From the NCBI GenBank assembly GCA_030835305.1, contig JAURPJ010000131.1:1-64000 (forward strand): DNA of 64,000 bases, read 5' to 3'. The first letter of the stretch is position 1. Each line of letters begins with the position of its first letter. The notes under the pieces are model-generated. The model was not told the origin of the DNA. It did not search any database and saw only the letters and a list, made by a program, of their open reading frames with translations. This DNA comes from Verrucomicrobiota bacterium. GTDB lineage: Bacteria; Verrucomicrobiota; Verrucomicrobiia; Verrucomicrobiales; Akkermansiaceae. The position numbers and the translations under genes were made by a program. Positions 33,521 to 43,779 of the stretch are shown piece after piece.

Positions 33521-36500
33521 ATGCACAAAAAGCTTTCTAACCCCGACCGCCCTTCACGCGACCTAACGCGGAACCTCGCCACTCTTGTTTGCTTGGTGGG
33601 CGGAGCCCTCGCACACGGACAGGAAGCCCCCATTATCAGCGAATTCATGGCGAGCAACGATGAAACTCTCGTCCTCGATAATGGCGAAAGCCCTGACTGG
33701 ATCGAGCTCTATAATCCCGGCACAGCGAGTGTCGATTTGGCCGGTTGGAGCCTCTCTGATAATGCGGCAAGCCTCGATAAATGGAGTTTCCCTGCCGGCG
33801 TTTTGATCCCGGCTGGAGGATACCTTTTAATTTATGCCAGCGGACAAGACCTCCGCAATCCGGCAGAGGAGCTCCACACCAATTTCAGCCTGAGCCAAGA
33901 TGGTGAATTTCTTGCCTTGGTCAATCCGCAGGGAGAGATGGCCCAACAGGCTTTTACACCCGCTTACCCGGAACAGCTCACTGATGTCTCCTTTGGAATT
34001 GCCTCAGGTCAGACCGAACCGGCCTACTTCACAAACCCGACTCCGGGCGAAGCTAACAATGACTCGATCCTTGGCTTTGTAAAAGATACTTCGTTTAGCC
34101 ACAAGCGAGGCTTCTTCGATGAGCCGTTTCAACTCGAAGTCACCTCGGCAACTCCGGGTGCTTCAATTTACTACACCACTGATGGATCGGATCCCGGTCC
34201 GACCAGCTCATCTATTGACGCTCCGGATCCCGACAGTCCGCCCGTCCTCTCATTGGCGGTTAGCACCACCACAATCGTGCGTGCCTACGCCGCCAAGCCC
34301 GGGTTTAAAAAGACCAACACCGATACCCAGTCCTACTTTTTCCTTGATGAGGTCATCAGCAATCCGGCCATGGCCACTTCGGTTACCGAACACCCGGTTT
34401 GGGGGCCGCAAATGCGTGACGCTCTTCTTGAGATCCCTACAATTTCATTGGTCACCCAGGAAGCAATCCCAACCCAGCCCATTATGAGCCCTCCGGAGAT
34501 TCCGGTCTCCATTGAGATGATCTTCCCGGATGGACGCGACGGCTTCCAACTCGACGCCGGAGCCGAACGTTTTGGCGGGCAATACACCGTTTACGACAAG
34601 AACGCACTCCGTATCAGCTTCAAGGAGATCTATGGCAAGAAAAAGCTGAAATTCGACCTATTTAGCGACACTCCCTATGGGGGCGATACCGCCGTTGACA
34701 GCTTTGATCAAATCCTCCTGCGAAACGGAAGTCACGATTCCCTCTTCGCGACCAATTACTCTCATTCACGGGGAGTTTATTTTCGCAATCGTTACTTCTT
34801 CGATCGCCAGCTTGAAGCCGGTCACCTTTCCATGAGAGGCAGGTTTGTCCACGTCTATTTGAACGGCACTTACTACGGCCAGCATCACCTCATGGAGAGG
34901 CCCAATGCTGATTTCATGGCAACTCATCTCGGCGGAGAAGAAGAGGAATATGACATTATGAAGGGCCGCAGCGGCATCTTTGTTTCCCAAGGCGAAGGCA
35001 CAGCTTGGAACTTTCTTAATGCTAATAAGAACAATTATGAAGTCGTAAAAGACTACATAAACATCGATAACTACATCGACTACATGCTCCTCAACTTCTA
35101 CGGAGGAAATGAACACGATTGGTATCCTCAACACAACTGGGTCGCGGGACGCAGGCGGGTGGACGGAGGAAAGTTTAACTTCTTCATGTGGGACAATGAC
35201 TTTCTGATTCGTCGCGGCGGGAATTCGACGACCCCCTCACCCGCAAACACCACAGACAACGGCGGTCCCGGCAACATGTGGAGCACCCTCATCAGGCTTC
35301 CCGAATTCAAAACCCGGGTTGCCGATCGCGTCCAAAAGCATTTCTACAATGGTGGCATGCTCACAAAGGAAAGGGTTCAATCTGACATCACCGAATTGGC
35401 GGAAAGAATATCCAGAACGATTATTCCCGAGTCAGCCAGATGGGGCACCAAAGCGCCCCAACTCTACACACCCAGCTTGTTCCAGTCTTATGTCGATTGG
35501 ATTGTCGATATCAATGCGGTATCACGCACCAACATCGTGCTGGGACAGATGCGTTCAGCTGGCTTTCTTCCGGACACTGCTGCTCCTGAATTTAATCAGA
35601 ACGGCGGAGAGATTCCCCCCGACTTTCCACTGCTCATCACTCATACCGATGGTGATCTCTACTACACGACCGATGGGACGGACCCACGACTGGAAGGGAA
35701 TGGGATCAACCCGACGGCACAACTGGTCGAAGCCAACATCGAGGTCTTTCCGGCCGGCTCATCGTGGAAGTATGACGACTCGGGATCCGAAAATGACAGC
35801 GATTGGAAAAACTCACAATTTGACGATACGACCTGGAAGGAAGGCCCGGCCCCCCTCGGTTTTGGAAATATCACCAACACCACGGTCGCGACCCCTGTTA
35901 ATTCCAGCATTCCGCGAAAGGTCACCGTCTATTTTAGGAAAACCTTTGAGATATCAAACCCAGATTCAATCAGCACCGGATTTATCGACCTTCATGCCGA
36001 CGGTGGCGCTGTTGTTTACGTGAATGGCACCGAAGTTCTGCGGGACAATATGCCGGTCGGCGTGATCACACCTGAAACGCTCTCAACCTCCGACGGCAAC
36101 GAAGGCGTTTTTGATACCTTCAGTTTCGATGGAGCCCTGCTATCCGAGGGAGGGAACCTAATCACCGTGGAACTGCACAACCGGTCGGCTGGCAGCAGTG
36201 ATATGGTCTTTGACCTTAAACTCAGCTATGAAAGCAACAATCGTACCGCGGCCATCCCCATCAACGGAACCCAACAAATTAAGGCACGTGTTCTCAACGA
36301 AAATGAATGGAGCGCACTCAACGAAGCGGTATTCATCAGCGACCAACCGGCATCCTCCTCTAATCTCGTCATTTCCGAAATCCACTACAACCCCAGTGAT
36401 GAGCAAGGAGGTGGCTCCGAGTTTATCGAACTGATGAACATTTCCAAACAAACCATCAGCCTTGCCGGAGTTTCGTTTACCGGGGGGATCACTTTCACCT

Positions 36501-37147
36501 TCGATAACGCGGCAACTTTGCCTGCCTCTCAGCAAATCGTCCTGGTTTCGGATCCGGCCGCCTTCGCAGCAATCTACGGCAATGACTTTCCGATCGGTGG
36601 TGTCTACACCTCAAAGCTCGCAAATAACGGAGAGCGAATCACCCTCGCTGGTGCCGATGGCATCGTAATCCAATCCTTGCGTTTCAACGACAAAAGCCCA
36701 TGGCCTTCGGCGGCCGACGGATCCGGCTATTCACTCACCCTCGCCTCAGCTCGTAGCAACCCCGATCCATCACTTCCCCAAAACTGGCGAACCAGCCTAG
36801 AAATCGGAGGATCCCCTCTCGTCGAAGATTCGTTCCCCCTTGATATTCAGTCCCCCGAAGACCTTCTTTACGCTGTCACGGGATCGGGGGCGCCGCCTGT
36901 CCTGACATTTACGAATGGCCAACTGATTTTCGAACACCAACGGCTACACGGCGCCGACTCAGCCACTTTGGTGGTGGAATATTCGACAGATCTTGAGAAC
37001 TGGAGTTCGGAAGGTCTGACTTTTCTCGACCAAATAAACACCGGTATCGGTAGTTCCGGCCTTACCGGATCAAAGCTTAGCTGGGGCCTACCCTCCAGGC
37101 TTGGTCAACGTGTCTTCGCCCGGATTAAAGCGACAATGATAGAATAA
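33521..37147 (+). CDS. Secreted CotH-kinase/lamin-tail domain protein
   Basis: The 1208-residue protein has a signal region (TLVCLVGGALAHG). Domains in order are a lamin-tail domain at about 37-165 (ISEFMASNDETLVLDNGESP), then a chitobiase-like bridging segment (ASIYYTTDGSDPG). A CotH-type kinase-like region occupies about 330-680, with ISFKEIYGKKKLKFDLF, LRNGSHDSLFATNYSHSRG, VYLNGTYYGQHHLMERPN and KFNFFMWDNDFLI. A second bridging motif (LYYTTDGTDPRLEG), a jelly-roll-like region at about 740-900 and a second lamin-tail domain at about 930-1060 (VISEIHYNPSDEQGGGSEF) follow. CotH proteins are atypical protein kinases of spore coats in Bacillus; the PVC paralogues are extracellular, with unknown substrates. 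Confidence 0.88.
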   Translation: MHKKLSNPDRPSRDLTRNLATLVCLVGGALAHGQEAPIISEFMASNDETLVLDNGESPDWIELYNPGTASVDLAGWSLSDNAASLDKWSFPAGVLIPAGGYLLIYASGQDLRNPAEELHTNFSLSQDGEFLALVNPQGEMAQQAFTPAYPEQLTDVSFGIASGQTEPAYFTNPTPGEANNDSILGFVKDTSFSHKRGFFDEPFQLEVTSATPGASIYYTTDGSDPGPTSSSIDAPDPDSPPVLSLAVSTTTIVRAYAAKPGFKKTNTDTQSYFFLDEVISNPAMATSVTEHPVWGPQMRDALLEIPTISLVTQEAIPTQPIMSPPEIPVSIEMIFPDGRDGFQLDAGAERFGGQYTVYDKNALRISFKEIYGKKKLKFDLFSDTPYGGDTAVDSFDQILLRNGSHDSLFATNYSHSRGVYFRNRYFFDRQLEAGHLSMRGRFVHVYLNGTYYGQHHLMERPNADFMATHLGGEEEEYDIMKGRSGIFVSQGEGTAWNFLNANKNNYEVVKDYINIDNYIDYMLLNFYGGNEHDWYPQHNWVAGRRRVDGGKFNFFMWDNDFLIRRGGNSTTPSPANTTDNGGPGNMWSTLIRLPEFKTRVADRVQKHFYNGGMLTKERVQSDITELAERISRTIIPESARWGTKAPQLYTPSLFQSYVDWIVDINAVSRTNIVLGQMRSAGFLPDTAAPEFNQNGGEIPPDFPLLITHTDGDLYYTTDGTDPRLEGNGINPTAQLVEANIEVFPAGSSWKYDDSGSENDSDWKNSQFDDTTWKEGPAPLGFGNITNTTVATPVNSSIPRKVTVYFRKTFEISNPDSISTGFIDLHADGGAVVYVNGTEVLRDNMPVGVITPETLSTSDGNEGVFDTFSFDGALLSEGGNLITVELHNRSAGSSDMVFDLKLSYESNNRTAAIPINGTQQIKARVLNENEWSALNEAVFISDQPASSSNLVISEIHYNPSDEQGGGSEFIELMNISKQTISLAGVSFTGGITFTFDNAATLPASQQIVLVSDPAAFAAIYGNDFPIGGVYTSKLANNGERITLAGADGIVIQSLRFNDKSPWPSAADGSGYSLTLASARSNPDPSLPQNWRTSLEIGGSPLVEDSFPLDIQSPEDLLYAVTGSGAPPVLTFTNGQLIFEHQRLHGADSATLVVEYSTDLENWSSEGLTFLDQINTGIGSSGLTGSKLSWGLPSRLGQRVFARIKATMIE

Positions 37148-37173
37148 GTGCGGGGATTGCATCGGCCATCGGA

Positions 37174-38361
37174 TTGTGCCAATCTGTCGCAGCTTTGAAA
37201 TCTGCGGTCCTAGATAAGATCCTTTCCCGGCTTGATCAGATCGAGCCGGAGGAAGTACAGGCGCTTCTTTCCAGATTGGTTCGCGAAAAAGGTTTCCTAC
37301 AAAAGGTCTTCGAAGCCCTCCAAGAGGGCGTCCTCCTTCTCGATACCGCGGGCGGAATCAGCTTCATCAACCATGCCGGTTGTCGTTTTTTCGGAACCAC
37401 GCCCGAACTTGCCCAAGGTAAACCTTTGGCCGAAGTCGTCCGCGGCGTTGACTGGAGCAACCTGATGCAGTCCAACCGCCGCACGGTGAGCCGTGATCTC
37501 GAGGTCTTCTACCCGGAAAACCGCTACTTGAACTTCTACCTCTCTCCGGTAGCCGAAGAAGGTGAAGCCGACCTTGGGCACGTCATGTTGGTTCGGGATG
37601 TCACCCGGTCCCGCGAAGAAGCGGAAAAGGAAATGGAGTCCGAAAAGCTCAACGCTCTCACCCTGCTGGCCGCCGGTGTGGCCCATGAAATCGGAAACCC
37701 TCTCAATTCCCTTTCACTCCACCTCCAACTGCTCGAGCGCCGTATCCGGGATCTTCCCGAAGGTGACAATAAGCCGCTTCAAAAGCACCTAGGCACGGCC
37801 CGCAATGAAATCGGCCGTCTCGACATCATTTTGAAGCAGTTTCTCCAGGCCATGCGCCCCACCAAGCCCGAGCGGGAAACCACGAACCTCCACCGATTAC
37901 TTGAGGAAAGCCTCCAGGCGCTCAGTCCCGAACTCGAGAACCGTAAGATCCCGGTAAAACTCGATTTGGCAGAAGATCTTCCCTCCCTTGAACTCGATCC
38001 CACTCAAATTAAACAAGCGCTCTATAATGTCATTCGCAATGCCTATCAGGCCGTCGAGCAGGGTTCGGGAGAAATCTGGATTCACAGCAAGGTCTCCGAC
38101 TACGAGGTGTGCCTTTCAATCTCGGACAATGGCAGCGGTATTTCGCCGGAAGCGATGGGGGCAATGTTCGAGCCCTTCCGCACCACCAAAACCAACGGAA
38201 CCGGACTTGGAATGCTTATCGTTCGTCGCATCCTCCGTGAACATGGCGGAGAACTAGAAGTCGAAAGCGAGGAGGAGGTTGGCACCAAGGTCACGCTTTA
38301 CTTCCCGCGAACCGACAAACAGGTTCGACTGCTGGAAAACATGCCTCCTATTGAAGTGTAG
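37174..38361 (+). CDS. PAS-domain histidine kinase, NtrB-like
   Basis: This is a soluble kinase of 395 residues with no membrane segment. A PAS domain covers about residues 40-145 (FEALQEGVLLLDTAGGISFIN). The HisKA box has phospho-acceptor His171 (AAGVAHEIGNPLNSLSLHL). The HATPase domain shows N box (NVIRNAYQAVEQG), G1 (SISDNGSGI) and G2 (TNGTGLGMLIVRRI). The HEIGNPL box is the NtrB/AtoS type, which pairs with sigma-54 response regulators, and exactly such a regulator follows by 9 bp. The first codon is uncertain: TTG 37174 or TTG 37195 (KSAVLDKIL). Confidence 0.93.
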   Translation: MCQSVAALKSAVLDKILSRLDQIEPEEVQALLSRLVREKGFLQKVFEALQEGVLLLDTAGGISFINHAGCRFFGTTPELAQGKPLAEVVRGVDWSNLMQSNRRTVSRDLEVFYPENRYLNFYLSPVAEEGEADLGHVMLVRDVTRSREEAEKEMESEKLNALTLLAAGVAHEIGNPLNSLSLHLQLLERRIRDLPEGDNKPLQKHLGTARNEIGRLDIILKQFLQAMRPTKPERETTNLHRLLEESLQALSPELENRKIPVKLDLAEDLPSLELDPTQIKQALYNVIRNAYQAVEQGSGEIWIHSKVSDYEVCLSISDNGSGISPEAMGAMFEPFRTTKTNGTGLGMLIVRRILREHGGELEVESEEEVGTKVTLYFPRTDKQVRLLENMPPIEV

Positions 38362-38370
38362 AAATTTTTT

Positions 38371-39771
38371 GTGAAGACTCTGCTGATTGTTGACGATGAA
38401 AAAGCGACACGCGATGCGCTAAGAATGGCTCTCGAGGATAGCTTTGACTGCTACGTCGCTGCTGATCTCAAACAAGCCATTCAGGTGCTCAATTCCGAAG
38501 ACGTTGACCTCCTCCTCACAGATCTTCGTCTCGGCGCAGATTCCGGGATGGAGGTGCTCGATTCCGCTCTGGCCCTTCCCCATCCGCCGGTCTCGCTCAT
38601 GATGACCGCCTATGGCTCGGTCAACACTGCAGTGGAAGCGATGCGGCGGGGAGCCTGGCACTTTGTAACAAAGCCACTGAATCTCGATGAAGTGGAGCTG
38701 CTCTTGAAGCGGGCTGTTCGCAACCGAACGCTGGAAAAGGAAAACGTCAAGCTGGTCGCCGAAAATGAAACGCTCAAGGAAAGCAAGGCCAGAGCGTCGC
38801 ATGGTCTCGGGCGCCTGATTGGACGATCCCCCCAAATGGCCAAAGTTGCCGCCAAGATCGAACAAATCGCTCCGACCCGCGCAACCGTTCTCATTGAGGG
38901 AGAATCCGGAACAGGCAAGGAAGTGGTCGCACACACCCTCCACGACCTTTCCGGGCGCCCAGGGGAAAAATTTATGGCAGTAAATTGCGCCGCCCTTTCC
39001 TCCCAGCTTCTTGAAAGCGAACTATTTGGTCACGAAAAGGGTTCCTTCACCGGAGCCTCGCAACGTCGGGTGGGAAGATTTGAACAAGCTAACGGCGGGA
39101 CTCTCTTCCTGGATGAGATCGGAGAAATCGACGCTCAAACCCAGGTCAAACTACTCCGGGCACTTTCCGAACGAACCATCGAGCGGGTTGGCTCAAACTC
39201 CCCGATTAAAGTCGATGTTCGCATCATTACTGCGACCAACCGTCGGCTGGCGGAGATGGTTGAGGAAGGAACCTTCCGCGAGGATCTTTACTTTAGACTT
39301 AATGTTTTGGGCATCATCATGCCGCCCCTCCGTGAGCGAAAAGAGGACGTCGTTCTGCTCGCAAATTCGTTTCTATCGGAATTTGCCCGTGAAAACGGTC
39401 GCCCTGAGAAGCCTCTCACGGAAGCAGCAATGACCTGCCTGCTGGGATACAACTGGCCTGGAAATGTTCGGGAGCTTCGGACCGCCATCGAACATGCCGT
39501 GGTAATGTCGAATCAGGATGTCCTCGATATTCAGCACCTCCCGGACTTCGTGACAGGAGGTGGGCACCACTTCGAATCATCTTCACTAAAAAACACCCTT
39601 GCTCCCAAGGAAGAATTCAACTTGCATGCCCTTGAGCAACGGGCGATTCAAGGCGCACTGCGGGTCACGGACGGAAATCGGACGAAAGCCGCAGAACTAC
39701 TTGGAGTCAGCCGGCGCACCCTTCAAAGAAAACTTCGCGCCATTACGCTTATTGATCCACACACATCATGA
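38371..39771 (+). CDS. Sigma-54-dependent response regulator, NtrC family
   Basis: The start is GTG. The receiver domain has phospho-acceptor Asp51 (LLLTDLRLG). The AAA+ domain has Walker A GESGTGKE at 178-185, the sigma-54 contact loop as GSFTGA at 225-230 (common variant of GAFTGA), Walker B GTLFLDEIGE and the arginine-finger region FREDLYFRLNVL. A C-terminal Fis-type helix-turn-helix follows (GNRTKAAELLGVSRRTLQRKL). It is the cognate partner of the kinase upstream and activates sigma-54 promoters. Target genes are not evident from the window. The stop overlaps the next start codon (ATGA). Confidence 0.96.
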   Translation: MKTLLIVDDEKATRDALRMALEDSFDCYVAADLKQAIQVLNSEDVDLLLTDLRLGADSGMEVLDSALALPHPPVSLMMTAYGSVNTAVEAMRRGAWHFVTKPLNLDEVELLLKRAVRNRTLEKENVKLVAENETLKESKARASHGLGRLIGRSPQMAKVAAKIEQIAPTRATVLIEGESGTGKEVVAHTLHDLSGRPGEKFMAVNCAALSSQLLESELFGHEKGSFTGASQRRVGRFEQANGGTLFLDEIGEIDAQTQVKLLRALSERTIERVGSNSPIKVDVRIITATNRRLAEMVEEGTFREDLYFRLNVLGIIMPPLRERKEDVVLLANSFLSEFARENGRPEKPLTEAAMTCLLGYNWPGNVRELRTAIEHAVVMSNQDVLDIQHLPDFVTGGGHHFESSSLKNTLAPKEEFNLHALEQRAIQGALRVTDGNRTKAAELLGVSRRTLQRKLRAITLIDPHTS

Positions 39772-41591
39772 CTAGTTCCAATAAAGTCGGCGGCTTCGAC
39801 AGCGCCGTGCTGATTCGTCGCCTCCTCTTCTTTGTTCTCCTTTTTGGATTGGTATTTTTTTATCTGATCCTGACGTTCAAAGGTCTCACCTCGGCCAAGG
39901 GAATCGAACAGGCTCAAATTGGCCGTGAAATTGCCCGGGGCAACAACTCAACCACAAAGGTCATTCGTCCCGCTGCAGTTTGGCAGGCGGAAAAAAATGA
40001 AAAGGAGGAAATTGACCTCAGTGCTTTTCATGACACCTACCATTCTCCCCTAAACCCTTACGTTTACGGGGCTGTATTGAAAGCTGTCGGAGGAGATGAC
40101 TTCAAAAAATTCCAAATGAAAGAGGACAAGAACACGGTTTACGCCCTCGATCGCGTGATCTCAGCCGTCTCAGTAATCCTATTTCTCGTTGCCGTAGGTA
40201 TCAATTACCTACTTATCTCGCGGATTTTCGACGTCAAAATCGCAGGAGTTACCGCTCTCCTCATGATTCTCAGCGAACTGATGTGGCAATTTACCCAGAC
40301 CGGGCTGCCCCAGATGCTCATGCTCCTGCTTTTTTCCTGTGCGCTTTTCTTCATATACCGGACGTTGGAGGCCTCGATCGAGAATCGCGCCGCCACCGGC
40401 TCGATCCTAACTGCCGCGGTCTTTCTTTCACTTCTAGCTCTTTCCCACTGGCTGACCATTTGGATCACCTTGGGCTTCGTCATTTATGCCGCCTTCTTTT
40501 TCCGTCCCAAGGGGATTTCCGGCTTTATAATTCTGGGAGTGCTTCTTGTCTTTAACCTCTACTTCATCGGCAAAAACATGGAGTGGACCGGAAATCCCGG
40601 AGGAACTGCATTTTTGACTCTCTACGGAGGACTCAGTGAATCAGAGGCAGGAATCATGCGGACCAGCGATCCGGGCGAGCAAACCTACCAAATCGTCTAT
40701 AATCTTAATTCTTTCCTGATTAACACTGCTGCCAACATGCTACGTCAGGTCAATGAACTTTATAATAACCTCGGCGCCATCCTGGTGGCACCGCTCTTCT
40801 TCTTTGCACTTCTCCACCCATTCAAACGCGAAGCAATCGCCAAGTTCCGTTGGATTGTTCTTCTGATGTGGATTATGGGCGCTCTGGGAATGGCTACTTT
40901 TGGACTTTCGTATAGCGCGCTCGACGCGAACCAACTCCACGTCCTTTTCGCTCCGGTCATGACCGCTTATGGTTTGGCATTCGTCTCTATCCTGTGGGCA
41001 CGGATCGACCTGCCGGCCGGGAGCGCCCTGATGCGATATGGCCACTTCGTTATCGTCGTTCTCATCAGTGCGGGCCCCTTGATCTTGACGATTCCCCGGG
41101 GCCTAACCCAGGCCATCGCAACGCAGGACCGTGCCAAAGCCGTCTGGCCCCCCTATTGGCCTCCGGTCTTTAGCAAGACTCTTCATGATGCCACCACGGA
41201 GAACGAGATCATCTTCTCGGATCAACCGTGGGCGGTTGCCTGGTATGCGGATAGGATCTCGGTTTGGCTTCCAAGAAAAATCGAAGAATTCGAAGACCTT
41301 GAGCTTCTTGTAGATGATCAGGAACTCTCGGTTGCGGGCATCGTTATCACCCCCATGTCGTTTCAGGAGAGCGTTCTTTACAGCCCGACACCCTTCGGCT
41401 TACGGGAGGACTTTTCGCCCCTCATGCTGGACGGCCCGGCCCGCGGCGCGACGGATGGAGCACTTCGGGCAGGAGGTCTACCAATGATGACCAGTGGCCT
41501 TTCCCAAGTGATGTCCAAATATCCGGAAGTCAACGACATCTTCCAAAACAGGATTTACTTCTACTCCAAGAAGCGCCTTTTCACCAGGTAA
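39768..41591 (+). CDS. Polytopic membrane protein, GT-C/glycosyltransferase-39-like
   Basis: The 607-residue protein has about 10-11 membrane segments (for example LIRRLLFFVLLFGLVFFYLI and SAVSVILFLVAVGINYLLIS). The first periplasmic loop carries AQIGREIARGN...AFHDTYHSPLNPYVYGAVL, a layout like GT-C enzymes of the PMT/ArnT group, in which loop-1 acidic residues bind the lipid-linked sugar. A C-terminal soluble region of about 130 residues follows the last helix. It is translationally coupled to the NtrC-type regulator. The GT-C assignment is by topology and motif outline only; a transport or polymer-related role is possible. Confidence 0.6.
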   Translation: MTSSNKVGGFDSAVLIRRLLFFVLLFGLVFFYLILTFKGLTSAKGIEQAQIGREIARGNNSTTKVIRPAAVWQAEKNEKEEIDLSAFHDTYHSPLNPYVYGAVLKAVGGDDFKKFQMKEDKNTVYALDRVISAVSVILFLVAVGINYLLISRIFDVKIAGVTALLMILSELMWQFTQTGLPQMLMLLLFSCALFFIYRTLEASIENRAATGSILTAAVFLSLLALSHWLTIWITLGFVIYAAFFFRPKGISGFIILGVLLVFNLYFIGKNMEWTGNPGGTAFLTLYGGLSESEAGIMRTSDPGEQTYQIVYNLNSFLINTAANMLRQVNELYNNLGAILVAPLFFFALLHPFKREAIAKFRWIVLLMWIMGALGMATFGLSYSALDANQLHVLFAPVMTAYGLAFVSILWARIDLPAGSALMRYGHFVIVVLISAGPLILTIPRGLTQAIATQDRAKAVWPPYWPPVFSKTLHDATTENEIIFSDQPWAVAWYADRISVWLPRKIEEFEDLELLVDDQELSVAGIVITPMSFQESVLYSPTPFGLREDFSPLMLDGPARGATDGALRAGGLPMMTSGLSQVMSKYPEVNDIFQNRIYFYSKKRLFTR

Positions 41592-41615
41592 CCCTGGCGC
41601 AATCCGTCACAGTAA

Positions 41616-41915
41616 ATGGCTGCCAAGAAAAAAAACTCCGCTAAACGTGTCACCGGCTCCTTCGAGGAGGCCGCAGACGAGCTGGAAGAAATCACCAGAC
41701 GACTTGAAGACGAACCCTCGTCGCTTACAAAATTGCTCGAAGACTTCGAAAGAGGCCAAGCCCTCTTGAGCTATTGCCAAAAGACTTTACTTTCCGCAAG
41801 GAAACGCCTCAACCTCATTGAGGCAAAAATTCAGACGGAAGAAAACGACGAGGATTCAGAGGAATCTTCCAAAGAACCTTCCGACACACTCGATGACGAT
41901 GTCAGACTCTTCTAG
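41616..41915 (+). CDS. xseB: Exodeoxyribonuclease VII small subunit
   Basis: The 99-residue protein contains the XseB helical hairpin (SFEEAADELEEITRRLEDEP and LLEDFERGQALLSYCQKTL...RLNLIE). The C-terminal 25 residues are acidic. With XseA (not in the window) it degrades single-stranded DNA from both ends. It overlaps dxs, and xseB next to isoprenoid genes is a widespread arrangement (xseB-ispA-dxs in E. coli); ispA is missing here. Confidence 0.93.
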   Translation: MAAKKKNSAKRVTGSFEEAADELEEITRRLEDEPSSLTKLLEDFERGQALLSYCQKTLLSARKRLNLIEAKIQTEENDEDSEESSKEPSDTLDDDVRLF

Positions 41916-43779
41916 CACACCCCTTCTCGACACAATCCAAGGCCCGGACGATCTCAGAAAGATCGAGGCGGAAAAACTTTCTTCGCTTGCAGAAGAGATT
42001 CGTGAAACACTGATTAATTCCCTATCAAATACCGGAGGACATCTGGGCCCCAACCTTGGAGTGGTTGAGTTAACGATCGCGATGCACCGGGTCTTTGACT
42101 CGCCCGAGGATAAGTTTCTCTTCGATGTCTCGCACCAGGGATACGTTCACAAAATGCTCACCGGGCGTGCCAAGCAGATTGGCAGCATCAGGCAATACGA
42201 GGGCCTCAATGGCTTCCTACTCCGCACGGAATCAGAGCACGACTGTTATGGTGCGGGGCACGCCGGCACCGCACTTTCAGCCGCGCTAGGAATGGCTTCA
42301 GCCAGAGACTTGAAGGGTGAAGACAATCATGTCGTGGCCGTCGCTGGTGATGCTGCTTTCACCTGTGGCCCAACCCTCGAGGCTCTCAATAACATTGCCG
42401 AGGCAACGGACCGTTGCATCGTCGTCCTCAACGACAATGAGTGGTCGATCGACAAAAACGTCGGGGCGATTGCCAAGTATTTCAACACCCTCCAAACGCA
42501 CCCAGCCTACAACGATATTCGAGCCAAGGCCGCTTCACTTGTTGAAAAAGTGGCCGGACCGGGCGCCCGAAAATTTGCCCAGAAGATTGAGCGCAATGCC
42601 AAAAACATGATCATGCCCAACGTTCTCTTTGAGAAATTCGGCATGCGATACTATGGACCAATCGACGGTCACGATCTCCCTTCTCTGATCAAAAGCTTCG
42701 AACATCTCAAGGAGCAGGACGAGCCGGTCATTCTTCACATCATAACCGAAAAAGGGCGCGGCTATCAGCCTGCTCTCGATAAGCCGGGGAAATTTCACGG
42801 TCTCGGGCCTTACAACGTCGAAGATGGATCCACCGCATCGGGAGCTCCCACCTTTTCCGAACTCTTCGGCCGCGCTGTCACCGACTTCGCAAAAGAAGAT
42901 CAGACAATCACGGCAATCACCGCCGCAATGCCCGGCGGAACAAAACTGGAGACCTTTAAAGCCGAGATTCCAGAGCGCTATTTCGACGTCGGCATCGCAG
43001 AGGAGCACGCCGCCCTCTTCGCGTGCGGCCACGCCACACAGGGTCTCAAACCTTTCCTTGCGATCTACTCAACCTTCATGCAACGGGCCTATGACATGAT
43101 TCTTCATGACATGGCCCTCCAGAACCTTTCCGTCCGTTTGTGTATGGATCGGGGTGGGCTTTCAGGCGATGATGGCCCGACCCACCACGGTCTTTTTGAC
43201 ATTGGGTATCTTCGCCATGTCCCCGGCCTCGTCCACATGCAGCCAAAGGATGAAGATGAATTCATCGACATGCTTTGGACTATGGCAAACTACGAGGACG
43301 GCCCGATCGCCATCCGCTACCCGCGGGGAAACGGACCAGGTGCCACCATCAAGGAGGAACCCGAACTCCTCACCATCGGTGAGGCAGAGGTCCTCCAGGA
43401 AGGAACCGACGTCTGCCTCATCCCTCTGGGGACCATGATGGAGCTCGCCCTCGAAACCAGGGAAAAGCTCGAAGCGAGTGGCTACAGCGTCTCCCTCATC
43501 AACCCCCGCTGGATTAAGCCTCTCGATGCCCGCACCATCACCAAACTTGCAGCCGACTCCAAAGTCGTCTGCACCTTTGAGGATCACGTTCTCTACAATG
43601 GTTTTGGACTTTCGATTATCGAGCTTCTCCACGATGAAGTCATCGATACTCCCGTCGAGCGAATCGGCTGGCCCGATGAATTTGTCGAACATGGAAAACC
43701 CGACATTCTCCGTGCAAAACATGGCTTGACCTCGGAAGCCGCCATCGACAAAGTCCTGCCCCATCTCGAAGCAAAGTAG
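41899..43779 (+). CDS. dxs: 1-deoxy-D-xylulose-5-phosphate synthase
   Basis: DXS makes DXP from pyruvate and glyceraldehyde-3-phosphate for the MEP isoprenoid pathway. The 626 residues contain GGHLGPNLGVVELTIAMHRVF, FDVSHQGYVHKMLTGR, the thiamine-diphosphate site and the transketolase central and C-terminal domains (DVGIAEEHAALFACGHA, CMDRGGLSGDDGPTHHG, IRYPRG). The ThDP motif usually read as GDG...EALNN is GDAAFTCGPTLEALNN here, and the usual GTGHSS is GAGHAGT. This is a divergent subgroup, but the catalytic Glu (AEEHA) is kept. The start codon is ATG 41899 or 41893, overlapping the end of xseB by 17 or 23 bp. Confidence 0.9.
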   Translation: MSDSSSTPLLDTIQGPDDLRKIEAEKLSSLAEEIRETLINSLSNTGGHLGPNLGVVELTIAMHRVFDSPEDKFLFDVSHQGYVHKMLTGRAKQIGSIRQYEGLNGFLLRTESEHDCYGAGHAGTALSAALGMASARDLKGEDNHVVAVAGDAAFTCGPTLEALNNIAEATDRCIVVLNDNEWSIDKNVGAIAKYFNTLQTHPAYNDIRAKAASLVEKVAGPGARKFAQKIERNAKNMIMPNVLFEKFGMRYYGPIDGHDLPSLIKSFEHLKEQDEPVILHIITEKGRGYQPALDKPGKFHGLGPYNVEDGSTASGAPTFSELFGRAVTDFAKEDQTITAITAAMPGGTKLETFKAEIPERYFDVGIAEEHAALFACGHATQGLKPFLAIYSTFMQRAYDMILHDMALQNLSVRLCMDRGGLSGDDGPTHHGLFDIGYLRHVPGLVHMQPKDEDEFIDMLWTMANYEDGPIAIRYPRGNGPGATIKEEPELLTIGEAEVLQEGTDVCLIPLGTMMELALETREKLEASGYSVSLINPRWIKPLDARTITKLAADSKVVCTFEDHVLYNGFGLSIIELLHDEVIDTPVERIGWPDEFVEHGKPDILRAKHGLTSEAAIDKVLPHLEAK

